From Novispirillum itersonii subsp. itersonii ATCC 12639 (lineage in GTDB: Bacteria > Pseudomonadota > Alphaproteobacteria > Rhodospirillales > Rhodospirillaceae), in assembly GCF_000381985.1 (NCBI RefSeq), contig NZ_KB907338.1, positions 124,001 through 188,000 of the forward strand: a stretch of 64,000 nucleotides of DNA, written 5' to 3'. Both the position numbers and the translations under genes were made by a program. Shown piece after piece: positions 46,339-55,257 of this stretch (the stretch's first letter is position 1; each line of letters starts with the position of its first letter). Under the pieces are notes generated by a model that searched no databases, was not told the DNA's origin, and saw only the letters and a program-made list of their open reading frames with translations.

Positions 46339-46825
46339 GATGCAATCCTGAGCTGGGGGCCTGCGGACGGCGGGCCGGAAAACGACGTAAGATCTGGCGG
46401 CAGGCCCGGAAAAAAGGCTGCCTATGTAGGCTGGGACACGCCACACCTGCGGGGCGACTCGATTGTCCGGCATCCGGCCTGAAAGGGTCGGCGGTCCGGT
46501 CTGCGAGGCCCGCATAGCACAGCACCGGGACGGACAGCGGCATCCCCCGGTCAGGGCGGAGCCTGCGACGGAACGGGGCGGAATGCAATCACCATTTTTT
46601 AAGATTGTCTTTTTGTCTGTGTGGTCATGGCTGTGACGGTATGCCCCCTGTTCCGGTGTTGCCGGACGGGCCGTGACCGTCAATCGCGCAGATGTGAGTG
46701 CCCCTGTTCTTCCGCCCGTGGCAGGCTACCCCCATATCGTCAGGGCCAGATGCCCGGTGATATGCCCGGTAATCGGGGCTCCTGCCTGCGGAAGTCCTCC
46801 TCTCTCATGTTCTGTCGGAGACATC
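46339..46825. promoter_or_regulatory. Divergent intergenic region ialB-like / msrP
   Basis: About 490 bases with no supported gene. An AT-rich patch at 46590-46620 (ccattttttaagattgtctttttgtctg) is a likely promoter area for one or both flanking genes. No operator or riboswitch was recognised. Confidence 0.4.
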
Positions 46826-47827
46826 ATGATGTTGCTGCGCCACCGCCGTTCCTGGGATCTGCAGGAGCGCGACACCACCCCCGAGGCCCTGTGGGCCAGC
46901 CGCCGGTCTTTTCTGCGCGGCGGTGCCGCCCTGCTGGGCGGGGCGTCCCTGATGCCATCCCTGAGCGCCACGGCCGCGACCGGCCCGGCTGGGGGCGGGC
47001 TGGCTGATCCCGGCCCGGCTGCCGGAGGAACGCCGCTGGCCGGGGTGACCCCCCGGCCCGATCTGGCGGCCGCCGACCCGCTGACGCCGTGGGATGCCGT
47101 CACGACCTACAACAATTTCTATGAGTTCGGCACGGCGAAGGAAGACCCGGCCCGGCGGGCCAAAGGGTTTGTGACGGAGCCGTGGACCGTGACCGTGGAC
47201 GGTGATGTCGCCCGCCCCGGATCCTATGACCTTGGCCGCCTGCTGATGGGGATCGGTCTGGAAGAGCGCATTTACCGCATGCGCTGCGTCGAGGGCTGGT
47301 CGATGGTCATTCCCTGGGTCGGAGTGCCGCTGGCTGAGGTGCTGAAGCGGGTGGAGCCGACCGCGGACGCAAAGTATGTGCGGTTTGAGACCCTGAATGA
47401 TCCGAAGCGGATGCCCGGGCAGGCATGGCGGGTGCTGGACTGGCCCTATGTCGAAGGGCTGCGTCTGGACGAGGCGATGCACCCGCTGACCCTGCTGGCC
47501 ACCGGGGTTTATGGCCGCAGTCTGCCCCCGCAGAACGGTGCCCCCCTGCGGCTGGTGGTGCCGTGGAAGTACGGGTTTAAGTCCGTCAAGTCGATCGTCC
47601 GTATCTCGCTGGTGCGCGAGATGCCCCGGACGTCCTGGGCGGCGCAGGCCCCGCAGGAATACGGCTTTTATGCCAACGTCAACCCACAGGTCGATCATCC
47701 GCGCTGGAGTCAGGCCAAGGAACGCCGGATCGGCGATTTCCTGCGCCGGGATACCCTGATGTTCAATGGCTATGCCGAGTCGGTGGCGGGGCTTTACAGC
47801 GGTCTGGATCTGCGGAAATGGTACTGA
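46826..47827 (+). CDS. msrP: Periplasmic protein-methionine-sulfoxide reductase catalytic subunit MsrP
   Basis: 333 residues from ATG 46826 (CGGAG five bases upstream). A twin-arginine signal ([19 protein letters not shown]) directs folded, cofactor-loaded protein to the periplasm. The sulfite-oxidase-type fold has the molybdenum-ligand Cys in [17 protein letters not shown], the [14 protein letters not shown] start and [15 protein letters not shown]. MsrP uses a molybdopterin cofactor to reduce oxidised Met in envelope proteins; MsrQ, encoded next with a 10-base overlap, supplies electrons. A Gly/Pro/Ala-rich stretch of about 50 residues follows the signal, longer than in E. coli YedY. Confidence 0.95.
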   Translation: MMLLRHRRSWDLQERDTTPEALWASRRSFLRGGAALLGGASLMPSLSATAATGPAGGGLADPGPAAGGTPLAGVTPRPDLAAADPLTPWDAVTTYNNFYEFGTAKEDPARRAKGFVTEPWTVTVDGDVARPGSYDLGRLLMGIGLEERIYRMRCVEGWSMVIPWVGVPLAEVLKRVEPTADAKYVRFETLNDPKRMPGQAWRVLDWPYVEGLRLDEAMHPLTLLATGVYGRSLPPQNGAPLRLVVPWKYGFKSVKSIVRISLVREMPRTSWAAQAPQEYGFYANVNPQVDHPRWSQAKERRIGDFLRRDTLMFNGYAESVAGLYSGLDLRKWY

Positions 47828-48447
47828 CCGGTCCTGTCATTCCGCCGGGCTGGTTTCCGCGCTGGCTGAAGCCGGTGGTGTTTCTGGCGGCGCTGTCCCC
47901 CCTGCTGTGGTTCGCCCTGCGTGTCGTCCTGATGCGCTCCGGCGACCCGGTGGGGGTCAACCCCATTGAAACGGCGATCCGCTTTTCCGGCGATCAGGCG
48001 CTGATCCTGCTGCTGGTCTCGCTGGCGGTCACGCCGCTGCGCCGCCTGACCGGCTGGGCCGGGGTGATGCGGCTGCGGCGGATGCTGGGGCTGTTCGCCT
48101 TTTTCTATGCTGCCCTGCATGTTCTGCTCTATGCCGGGGTTGATCAGCTGTTTGACTGGGCGGCGGTGTGGGCCGATGTGCTGAAGCGCCGTTACATCAC
48201 GGTCGGGATGGTTGCCTTTTTGATTTTGCTGGCGCTGGCTGTCACCTCGCCGCAGAAAATGGTCCGGGCGATCGGGGGAAAACGGTGGAGGCGTCTGCAC
48301 GCGCTGGTTTATGCCGCTGCCCCGCTGGCGGTGCTGCATTATGCGATGATGGTCAAGGCTGATCTGCGGACACCCCTTGTCTACGCGGCGGTTGCGGCCT
48401 GTCTGCTGCTGATCCGGTTGCGGCGCAGCGAAACCCGCCCCTCGTGA
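47818..48447 (+). CDS. msrQ: Heme-binding membrane subunit MsrQ
   Basis: 209 residues with about six membrane helices. Typical YedZ/MsrQ segments: [52 protein letters not shown] (His ligand region) and [20 protein letters not shown] then LHYAMMVK with further His. It passes electrons from the quinone pool or a cytoplasmic flavin reductase to MsrP. It starts inside the end of msrP (10-base overlap), so translation is coupled. Confidence 0.94.
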   Translation: MVLTGPVIPPGWFPRWLKPVVFLAALSPLLWFALRVVLMRSGDPVGVNPIETAIRFSGDQALILLLVSLAVTPLRRLTGWAGVMRLRRMLGLFAFFYAALHVLLYAGVDQLFDWAAVWADVLKRRYITVGMVAFLILLALAVTSPQKMVRAIGGKRWRRLHALVYAAAPLAVLHYAMMVKADLRTPLVYAAVAACLLLIRLRRSETRPS

Positions 48448-48656
48448 CGTCCACACTTAATGGCTGTGTCTTAGGGGGGTAAAACACGGCTGGAATGGTT
48501 GCAACCGATGCCGATGCGTCGTACCTTCCCCCGGTGAATGACATCCTGCATGACAGACTGATGACTGCGCGGTCGGGTGTGTCGGACAGGGGCAGGCACC
48601 GGGTCAGGTCCGATGGGGATGCTGCTGCCGCGCAATAAAAACGCGGCGGTGGAAAC

Positions 48657-51102
48657 ATGGACGGTGATCCATGCAACAGGGGGGGGAAGCTGCTGTCGCC
48701 GATGACGGTCCTTTCGCAGATATATGGCTCTTACCGGCAGCTGATGGGGCATTTGCCCGATCCGGCTTTCCTGTGTCAGGGCGGACAGATTCTGGCGACC
48801 AACGCGGTTGCGCTGAAAGCGCTGCGCGTCCGGGCGGAGTCTGACCTGATCGGACAGGCGTTTGCCGATCTGACCGGCGGTGATTACCGCCCGGTGTTTG
48901 AAGGGGGGCTGGCAGAGGTGGCAGGCGAAGGGATGATCCCTATGCTGCTGCTGCGGACCGACGGCACCCAGATGGAATGTGAGATCCGCGTTACGGCGCT
49001 GGAACCCGGATCTGACCTGTATTTCGTCCATGCCCGTGACCTGACGGAGCGGATGCGGACAATCCGCGAGGTGATGGCCAGCGAGCAGCGGTACCGCGCT
49101 CTGGTCGATCTGGCGCTGGATGCGATGATTGTCGTGTCCAACGGGCGGATTTCGATGGTCAATGCCTCGGCGGTGCAGGTGCTGTGCCTGCCGTCGGCGG
49201 AAAGCCTTGTCGGCCAGCCGCTGGAGCGGATCATCCACCCGGATTACCATGCCCTGCTGGAACTGGGGCTGGATGCCCTGAGCGAGGAGCGGGGGCTGCT
49301 GCCCCTGAAGCTGATCACCGCTGACGGCGCCGGGCTGGATGCCGAGGCCCGGGTGGTGGCCCTGCCGGGAACGCGCACCCATGTGCTGGAGGCCCGCGAT
49401 ATCAGCGCCCGGGTGCGGGCGGCGGAAGGGGTGCGGGAACGTGAGGCCCGCCTGAAAGGCATCCTGAACACCGTTGCCGATGCGATTGTCACCATCGACG
49501 AGGCGGGGCTGGTCCAGTCGTTTAACATGGCTGCCGAACGGATGTTCGGCATGCGGGCCGATGAGGCGATCGGGGCCCCGATCAGCCGCCTGCTGCCCGA
49601 GCCTGATGATAATGTGGTGCTGCCGATCCCGGGGGTGGAGCTGGAGCACAGCGCCCGCCGGGCGGATGGCAGCCTGTTTCCCGCCGCCGTCACCTTCAGC
49701 GCCCTGCGTCTGGGCCGTCAGAGCCTGCAGACCGGGGTGATCCGCGATATCACCGACCGCCGCCGGGCCGAGGAAGCCGAGCGGCGCTATACCGAGGATC
49801 TGGAACGGCAGGTTGAGGAGCGGACCCGCGAGCTGCTGCGCCTGACGCAAGAAAGCCGCAGTGTGCTGAATGCGGCGGGGGACGGTATTCTCGGGATCAA
49901 TCCTGACGGCATCATCACGTTCGCCAATCCGGCGATGACCGACCTGCTGGGCTGGAGCCCCGGGGATGTGATCGGCCGCTCGGCGGTCGAGGTATTCCGT
50001 CACGGCGATGGTGCCCGTGCCGGTCAGCCGGTGCGGGTAAAGGCGGCGCTGCGGCGCGGCGTGTTCCATGACCGGGTGGAAATGACCCTGATGCGCCGCA
50101 ACGGCAGCACCTTTATTGCTGAATATACCTCCAGCCCGATTCCGTCGGTACAGGGGGAAGAGGTCGGCGGTGCGGTGGTGGTGGTGCGGGACATCACCGA
50201 ACGGCGGATGGTCGAAGAACGTCTGAACATTGCCGCCACCGTGTTTGAAACCACGGCGGAAGGGATTCTGGTGTGCGGGCCGGATGGCATTATCACGGTT
50301 GCCAATCCGGCGCTGGCCCGCATTGTCGGCGGCACGGCGGAGCTGGGCAACACGGTCGACCGCATTCTGTTCACCGCCTCGGACTGTAGCTGGGACGCGG
50401 TGCTGGAAACGTTGGTCCGCACCGGTCATGCCGAAGAGGAGTTCTGGGCGGAGCGGCCGGTTTGCCGCCCGTCTGGCCGCCTCGGGTATCCGTTCTCCGG
50501 GCGGGGATATCCGCCACGTGGTGCTGGTGGTCAACGATATCACCCAGCGCAAGCTGGATGAGGAACGGATCCGCTATCAGGCCACCTATGACAGCCTGAC
50601 CGGCCTGCCGAACCGGGTGCTGTTCCATGACCGTCTGGGGCAGGCGGTGCGGACCATGCACCGCAACGGCCTGCCGATGGCGCTGATGTTCATCGACCTC
50701 GACGGCTTCAAGGCGGTCAACGACACCCTTGGCCATGATGCCGGTGACCTGCTGCTGAAAGAGGCGGCGCGGCGTCTGGCCTCCTGCGTGCGGGAAAGTG
50801 ACACCGTGGCCCGGCTGGGCGGGGACGAATTCACCGTCATCATGGCCGGGATTGAGGAGACCGCCTGCGTACACGATGTGGCGAGCCGGATTCTGCGCAG
50901 TCTGTCTGTGCCTTTCGAGCTTGGTACCCATGAGGGGCGGCCTCAGGTGGGGGCGGTCTCCGCCTCGATCGGGGTGGCGCTGGCCCCGGAGCATGCCGAT
51001 GATGCGGAAACCCTGCTGCGCCTTGCCGACAGCGCCATGTACCGCGCCAAGGATCAGGGCAAATCGCGGTATGTGATCTGCGAGGCCGCCGCCCACACCT
51101 AA
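48657..51102 (+). pseudogene. Multi-PAS diguanylate cyclase interrupted by a frameshift
   Basis: The first frame (48657-50561) encodes 634 residues with four full PAS domains (about 20-130, 140-255, 265-380, 395-520) and the start of a fifth (about 525-600), then goes out of frame near EEEFWAERP. The continuation is in the +1 frame from about 50455 to 51102: RFAARLAASGIRSPGGDIRH completes the fifth PAC, then a GGDEF domain with intact RLGGDEFTV and an RESD inhibitory site five residues before it. No EAL domain. The shift lies in gcggagcggccggtttgcc (50447-50465). Either the gene is disrupted, or there is a sequence error or programmed shift. If repaired, it would be a soluble c-di-GMP synthase of about 815 residues. 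Confidence 0.8.
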
Positions 51103-51318
51103 GGGCAGGCCGCCGCTGCCGGGGCGGGCAGGGCGGGACAGCAGGCTTTTCAGACGGATCCTGTCAGGGATGTGCGGTTCTGGGTGGAAACGGCAGCCGG
51201 GTTTGGGGTAGTGTACCCCTACCAAAGTGGGGAGGGGTGCGCCGCGGGCTGTCCGGGGTCTCCGTCCCGGCCACGCTGGTGTGGCGAGAGCGTTTGGGTA
51301 TGTGAAAGTTTATTGGGC

Positions 51319-51981
51319 ATGTCCGAAGAAACGACAGACATCACCCGGGATGGTACCGGCAAGCGCCGCCGCCCTATCGAAATCGTGATCGCGGAAAAGA
51401 ATCCGCTGCTGATGAGTAGCCTGATCAAGCTGTTTGCCGGGGATGACCGTTTTGCGCTGGTCGGCACCACACCGGATGGAGAGCGGTTTCTGTCGTCGAT
51501 TGACCGGGTCAGCTTTGATGTCGGCATTATCGGCTGGGAGATGCCCTACCTTGATGGCCGGGGGGTGTTGCAGGCGCTTCAGGGCCGGGCCGAAATGCCC
51601 CGCCTGATCGTTTACACCGGGTCCAGCAATCCTGATATTCCCCGGGTGGCGATGGCGCTGGGGGCCGCCGGGTTCTGCTCCAAGTCCGATCCGCCGGCCC
51701 AGTTGCTGGAAACCGTGGCGGCCGTTGCCGACGGGCGGATGATGTTTCCCTTCGTCGATGTCTCACAGCTGGCGGCGGATCCGTTTATCGGCCTGACCCC
51801 GCGGGAGAAAGAGCTGCTGGCGGCTCTGGCGGGCGGGCTGACCAATGCCCAGATCGCATCCCAGCTGGATATTTCCCTGAATACGGTCAAATTCCATCTT
51901 AAAAATCTGTATGATAAACTTGGTGTCTCCAACCGGGCGCAGGCCGTCGCACATTACCTTAAAGGGCGCGACGGCCGCTGA
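51319..51981 (+). CDS. LuxR-family regulator with degenerate (phosphorylation-independent) receiver
   Basis: 220 residues from ATG 51319. Residues about 18-135 fold like a receiver, but the acidic pair is replaced (IVIAEKNPLL instead of V-x-D-D) and the phospho-acceptor Asp is Gly in FDVGIIGWEMPYLDG. The Lys near the end is kept (GFCSKSDP). A normal LuxR HTH covers about 152-212 (LTPREKELLAALAGGLTNAQ; SLNTVKFHLKNLYDKLGVSN). It should bind DNA and be controlled by something other than phosphotransfer, or by dimerisation. No ribosome site is strong; the upstream in-frame extension lacks homology. It sits between the split diguanylate cyclase and a solute-binding-like gene. Confidence 0.85.
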   Translation: MSEETTDITRDGTGKRRRPIEIVIAEKNPLLMSSLIKLFAGDDRFALVGTTPDGERFLSSIDRVSFDVGIIGWEMPYLDGRGVLQALQGRAEMPRLIVYTGSSNPDIPRVAMALGAAGFCSKSDPPAQLLETVAAVADGRMMFPFVDVSQLAADPFIGLTPREKELLAALAGGLTNAQIASQLDISLNTVKFHLKNLYDKLGVSNRAQAVAHYLKGRDGR

Positions 51982-52012
51982 GGGTGGGCGGCAGGGTCGC
52001 GAGGATGGCGGT

Positions 52013-52987
52013 ATGACGGTGCGGGCCCCGCGCCAGAGAGATACAGACGGACAGACAGGCAGAGAGACGGGCCGGGGCCACGCCTGTCGGGCTGCCTTCC
52101 GCCGCGTTGCCCTTGCTGTGACACTGCTCGCCGGATCTGCGCCGTCAGCCCCGGCCCAGACGCCGTCTGCCCCGCAGTTGCCTGTTGTCCTGATTCCTGC
52201 GGTTCCAACTCCGGCCCCGGCGGCTGAAAGACCGTTACGGGCCGGGGTGTTAGAAGGGACGGCGCCGCCGCGTGCCGGTGTTGACGGCCAGTTCAGTCAG
52301 GGGCTGTTGCCTGATCTGATGAGGATGGTGGCGGACGATCTGGCCCGCCCGGTGGAAATGATCTCGGTCCCCCGCAAGCGGATTTATCAGATACTGGCGA
52401 CCGATCAGATTGATCTGGTCTGTACTCTGGCGGAAGGGTGGATTCCCACCCCCGAGCGCCCCCGGTTCGCCCTGTCGGTGCCGCTGTTCAGCGAGCAGAA
52501 CGTGATTGTCGGGATGGCCCTGTCCGGGAGCGCTGCCGCAGAGACGCCAGAAGCGGGTAGACCAGAAGCGGGTAAGCCAGAAGCGGGTAGGCCAGACGTC
52601 GCGCCGGTGCTGAACGGGCTGAAGGATCTGGCAGGCACCATCGCCACGGTGCGCGGCTATCTGTACCCCGATCTTGATCCCCTGTTTGCGGCAGGGACCC
52701 TGACGCGGATTGACGCCCCGGATGAGGCCGCAGCCCTGAAGATGGTCACTCATGGCCGGACCCGCTATGCCATCCTGAACCGGATGGTGTATGGCTGGAA
52801 CAGCCGGACGGTCCCGCCGTCGGCACCGTTTCCTCTGCCGTTGCTGCTGATGCGCCCGGAGCCGGTGTACTGTGCGGTCTCCGCCACCGGGCCGGAGCGT
52901 GATGCCGTTCTGGGGGCGCTGCGCCGGATTGCCGCCAGCGGTCAGGTCGAGCAGCGGGTGCTTGGGTTGCAGGATGTCTGGCGCTGA
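52013..52987 (+). CDS. Periplasmic solute-binding-like protein with tandem-repeat insertion
   Basis: 324 residues from ATG 52013 (GAGGA upstream). A basic N-terminal 30 residues precede a hydrophobic signal (RRVALAVTLLAGSAPSAPAQ). The mature domain is family-3-like: LPDLMRMVADDLARPVEMIS, VPRKRIYQILATDQIDLVCT, FALSVPLFSEQNVIVGMAL, MVTHGRTRYAILNRMVYGW. A loop near residue 185 carries three 5-residue repeats (PEAGR/PEAGK/PEAGR) from a 15-bp DNA repeat. It may be a ligand receptor rather than a transporter subunit. The Calvin-cycle run starts 120 bases downstream. Confidence 0.65.
   Translation: MTVRAPRQRDTDGQTGRETGRGHACRAAFRRVALAVTLLAGSAPSAPAQTPSAPQLPVVLIPAVPTPAPAAERPLRAGVLEGTAPPRAGVDGQFSQGLLPDLMRMVADDLARPVEMISVPRKRIYQILATDQIDLVCTLAEGWIPTPERPRFALSVPLFSEQNVIVGMALSGSAAAETPEAGRPEAGKPEAGRPDVAPVLNGLKDLAGTIATVRGYLYPDLDPLFAAGTLTRIDAPDEAAALKMVTHGRTRYAILNRMVYGWNSRTVPPSAPFPLPLLLMRPEPVYCAVSATGPERDAVLGALRRIAASGQVEQRVLGLQDVWR
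52547..52596 (+). repeat. 15-bp tandem repeat inside the solute-binding-like gene
   Basis: About three in-frame copies of ccagaagcgggtarr encode Pro-Glu-Ala-Gly-(Arg/Lys). Copies are nearly identical at DNA level, so the expansion looks recent. Confidence 0.85.
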
Positions 52988-53110
52988 CCGGCCCGCTGAA
53001 CCGGGTGGTTTTTTGTGGCATCCTGCCCGATGGTGTGGTTCTCTCCCACCCATGGCAGGGGGGCTTGGCCAACGGATGTCTGGACAGGGTCGGAGATGAA
53101 GGAAGCCGCC

Positions 53111-54142
53111 GTGAGCAACGCGGAGCTGTCGGTTCTGGGCTTTCGCATGCGTGCCGCCACCGAGGCGGCGGCGCGGGCAGCCTATGACTGGATCGGGCGG
53201 GGCGATAAGGTGGAAGGCGACCGCGCCGCGATGGCGGCAATGCGGGCCGAGCTGGCCGGTTTGCCGGTGCGCGGGACCATCGTTGTCGGCGAAAGTGGCA
53301 GCGGCGGTCTGGGCGATGACGGGACTGCCCTGCTGGCAGGCGATGTGATCGGCGGCAGGGGGGCCGGTGGTCCCGGCGCAGGTTCTGCGCCTTTTGATCC
53401 CGGCGCAGGTTCTGCGCCTTTTGATATCGCCGTTGATCCGGTGGAAGGCACGTCCTATCTGGCGCGGGGGATGACCAATGCGCTGGCGGTGCTGGCGATG
53501 GCTCCTCAGGGCTCTCTGTTCCGCCCCGGCCCCTGTTTTTATATGGAAAAATTCGTCGGCCCCCCGGTCGTGCGCGGCAAAATCGACCCCGGCATGAGCG
53601 TGGCGGACAAACTGGCGGTGGTGGCGCGGGAAACCGGAAAGCCGCTGACCGACCTGACGGTTTTCGTGCTGGAGAAACCGCGCCACCGCGATCTGATTCA
53701 GGATATTTACGCTGCCGGGGCCCGGGTGGCCCTGTACCCCGCCGGGGATATCGCCGGGGCGCTGATGGCGGCAATCCCTGATTCCGGGATTGACTGTCTG
53801 ATGGGCACCGGGGGCACGCCGGAAGGGATTATCACCGCCTGCGCCATTCGGTCGCTGGGCGGGGTGTTTTATGGCCGGATGAACCCGCAGCTGAATGGCG
53901 AACGGCTGGCGGTCAGGGATGCCGGGATCGACACCAACCGCTGGTATGCCGCCGAAGATCTGGCCCGGTCCGATCAGGTGGTGTTCTGCGCCACCGGCAT
54001 CACCACCGGCCTGCTGTTGCAGGGGGTGGAGCGGCAGGGCCGCAGTGTGCGGACCGAAACCCTGCTGCTGTGCGGCGAGGGGCAGGGGCGGCAGGTGATC
54101 AGCAACTGGCAGCCGGTGGCCGCCGGGGCGGCCCGCCCATGA
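53111..54142 (+). CDS. glpX: Class II fructose-1,6-bisphosphatase (GlpX), divergent active-site loop
   Basis: 343 residues from a GTG at 53111 (AAGGA seven bases upstream). GlpX family: FRMRAATEAAARAAYDWIGRG, IVVGES, FDIAVDPVEGT, MTNALAVLAMA, VLEKPRHRDLIQ, MGTGGTPEGIITAC, SDQVVFCATGITTGLLL. The two metal-site acids of DPVEGT, the Glu of GES and the Glu of TPEG are kept, but the usual GEGE-x-DEAPMLYIGEK loop is replaced by Gly-rich sequence, and the residues before DIAVDP include a 9-residue tandem duplication (PGAGSAPFD twice). First gene of glpX-prk-tkt-fba-rpe; its TGA overlaps the prk ATG. Confidence 0.88.
   Translation: MSNAELSVLGFRMRAATEAAARAAYDWIGRGDKVEGDRAAMAAMRAELAGLPVRGTIVVGESGSGGLGDDGTALLAGDVIGGRGAGGPGAGSAPFDPGAGSAPFDIAVDPVEGTSYLARGMTNALAVLAMAPQGSLFRPGPCFYMEKFVGPPVVRGKIDPGMSVADKLAVVARETGKPLTDLTVFVLEKPRHRDLIQDIYAAGARVALYPAGDIAGALMAAIPDSGIDCLMGTGGTPEGIITACAIRSLGGVFYGRMNPQLNGERLAVRDAGIDTNRWYAAEDLARSDQVVFCATGITTGLLLQGVERQGRSVRTETLLLCGEGQGRQVISNWQPVAAGAARP
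53372..53425 (+). repeat. 27-bp tandem duplication inside glpX
   Basis: Two identical 27-base copies of cccggcgcaggttctgcgcc (then ttttgat) at 53372-53398 and 53399-53425 add nine residues in frame, just before the metal-binding DPVEGT motif. The absence of differences points to a recent event. Confidence 0.92.
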
Positions 54143-55122
54143 TGTCGTCGCGCCTGCCCCCGGTCAGTCCGGCCAGTCTGGCCCTGCCGGTGCGCCCGGC
54201 CGGACAGCCGGTGATTCTGGGGATTGTCGGCGACTCCGGGGCGGGGAAGACCACGCTGGCCGCCGGGATCGCCGCGATTTTCGGCCCGGAGCGGGTGACG
54301 CTGCTGTGTACCGATGACTATCACCGCTATTCCCGCGTGGAGCGGGCGGAGCGCGGCCTGTCGCCGTTCGACCCGCAGGCCAACTATATGGATATTCTGG
54401 AGCAGCATCTGCAGCAGCTCCGGGCCGGGCGGGCGATCCTGAAGCCGGTTTATGACCACTCCGACGGCACCCTGCGGGCCCCGGTCTATGTGGAGCCGAA
54501 GGAATATATTCTGGTGGAAGGGCTGCTGACCTATTCCACCCGCGCCATGCGCGACTGCTTCGACGTTAAGGTCTATCTGGAGCCGGAAGAGGAACTGCGC
54601 ACGGCCTGGAAGCTGCGGCGGGACATCGCCAAGCGCGGCTATACCGAGGACGAGGCCAAGCGCGAGCTGGAACGCCGCCTGCGCGACTCGCTGACCCATA
54701 TCCGTCCGCAGCGGACCTTTGCCGATCTGGTGCTGTCGTTCCGCCGCCGCGATGGCTCGGTCAGTCCGGTGCGGACGGAACATCTGAACGCCCGGCACAT
54801 TCTGCGCCCGACCCTGCCGCACCCGGATCTGACCCCGATCGTCGCCGGGGCCAAGAACGGCATCCGCCTTGAGCTGGCCCGCGATATCGACGGCAAGCCG
54901 GTCGATGTGCTGGAAATTGCGGGCGATGTTGATGACCGCCGGGCCAAGGCGATGGAAGACCTGCTGTGGGATCTGATCCCCGAGGCCGGGCACCTGCGCG
55001 CCAATCTCGGCCAGTATCTGGACGAAGACCAGCACACCCGGATGAGCCACCCGCTGGCCCTGTCGCAGCTGTTGATCACCTATCATTTGATCAAAGCGGC
55101 AATGGGGCACTATGCGATCTGA
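54139..55122 (+). CDS. prk: Phosphoribulokinase
   Basis: 327 residues. Walker A ILGIVGDSGAGKTTLAAGIA near residue 26, catalytic Asp in LLCTDDYHRYSRVERAERG near 58, PVYDHSDGTLRAPVYVEPKE near 103 and ILVEGLLTYSTRAMRDCFDV near 125. It phosphorylates ribulose 5-phosphate to RuBP, the step unique to the Calvin cycle. Length and the DPQANYMDILEQHLQQL segment look more like the cyanobacterial/class II-type enzyme than the 290-residue class I CbbP of many proteobacteria. The start ATG overlaps the glpX stop (ATGA). No RuBisCO or cbbR is in the window. Confidence 0.92.
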   Translation: MMSSRLPPVSPASLALPVRPAGQPVILGIVGDSGAGKTTLAAGIAAIFGPERVTLLCTDDYHRYSRVERAERGLSPFDPQANYMDILEQHLQQLRAGRAILKPVYDHSDGTLRAPVYVEPKEYILVEGLLTYSTRAMRDCFDVKVYLEPEEELRTAWKLRRDIAKRGYTEDEAKRELERRLRDSLTHIRPQRTFADLVLSFRRRDGSVSPVRTEHLNARHILRPTLPHPDLTPIVAGAKNGIRLELARDIDGKPVDVLEIAGDVDDRRAKAMEDLLWDLIPEAGHLRANLGQYLDEDQHTRMSHPLALSQLLITYHLIKAAMGHYAI

Positions 55123-55257
55123 TCCGAATCCGGTATCAGACCGCACAAACCGTCTTTATGACGCCATAATCAAGACTGCACACTCAGCGCAGATCCGCCA
55201 ACCGACACGCCGCGTTTTTCCGCCCGCACCAGAGAGTCACTGAAGAGCCCCCGGACA

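Noticed and set aside
48471-50552. 693-codon minus-strand frame over the PAS-GGDEF gene
   Set aside because: Antisense shadow; PAS domains are clear on the plus strand.
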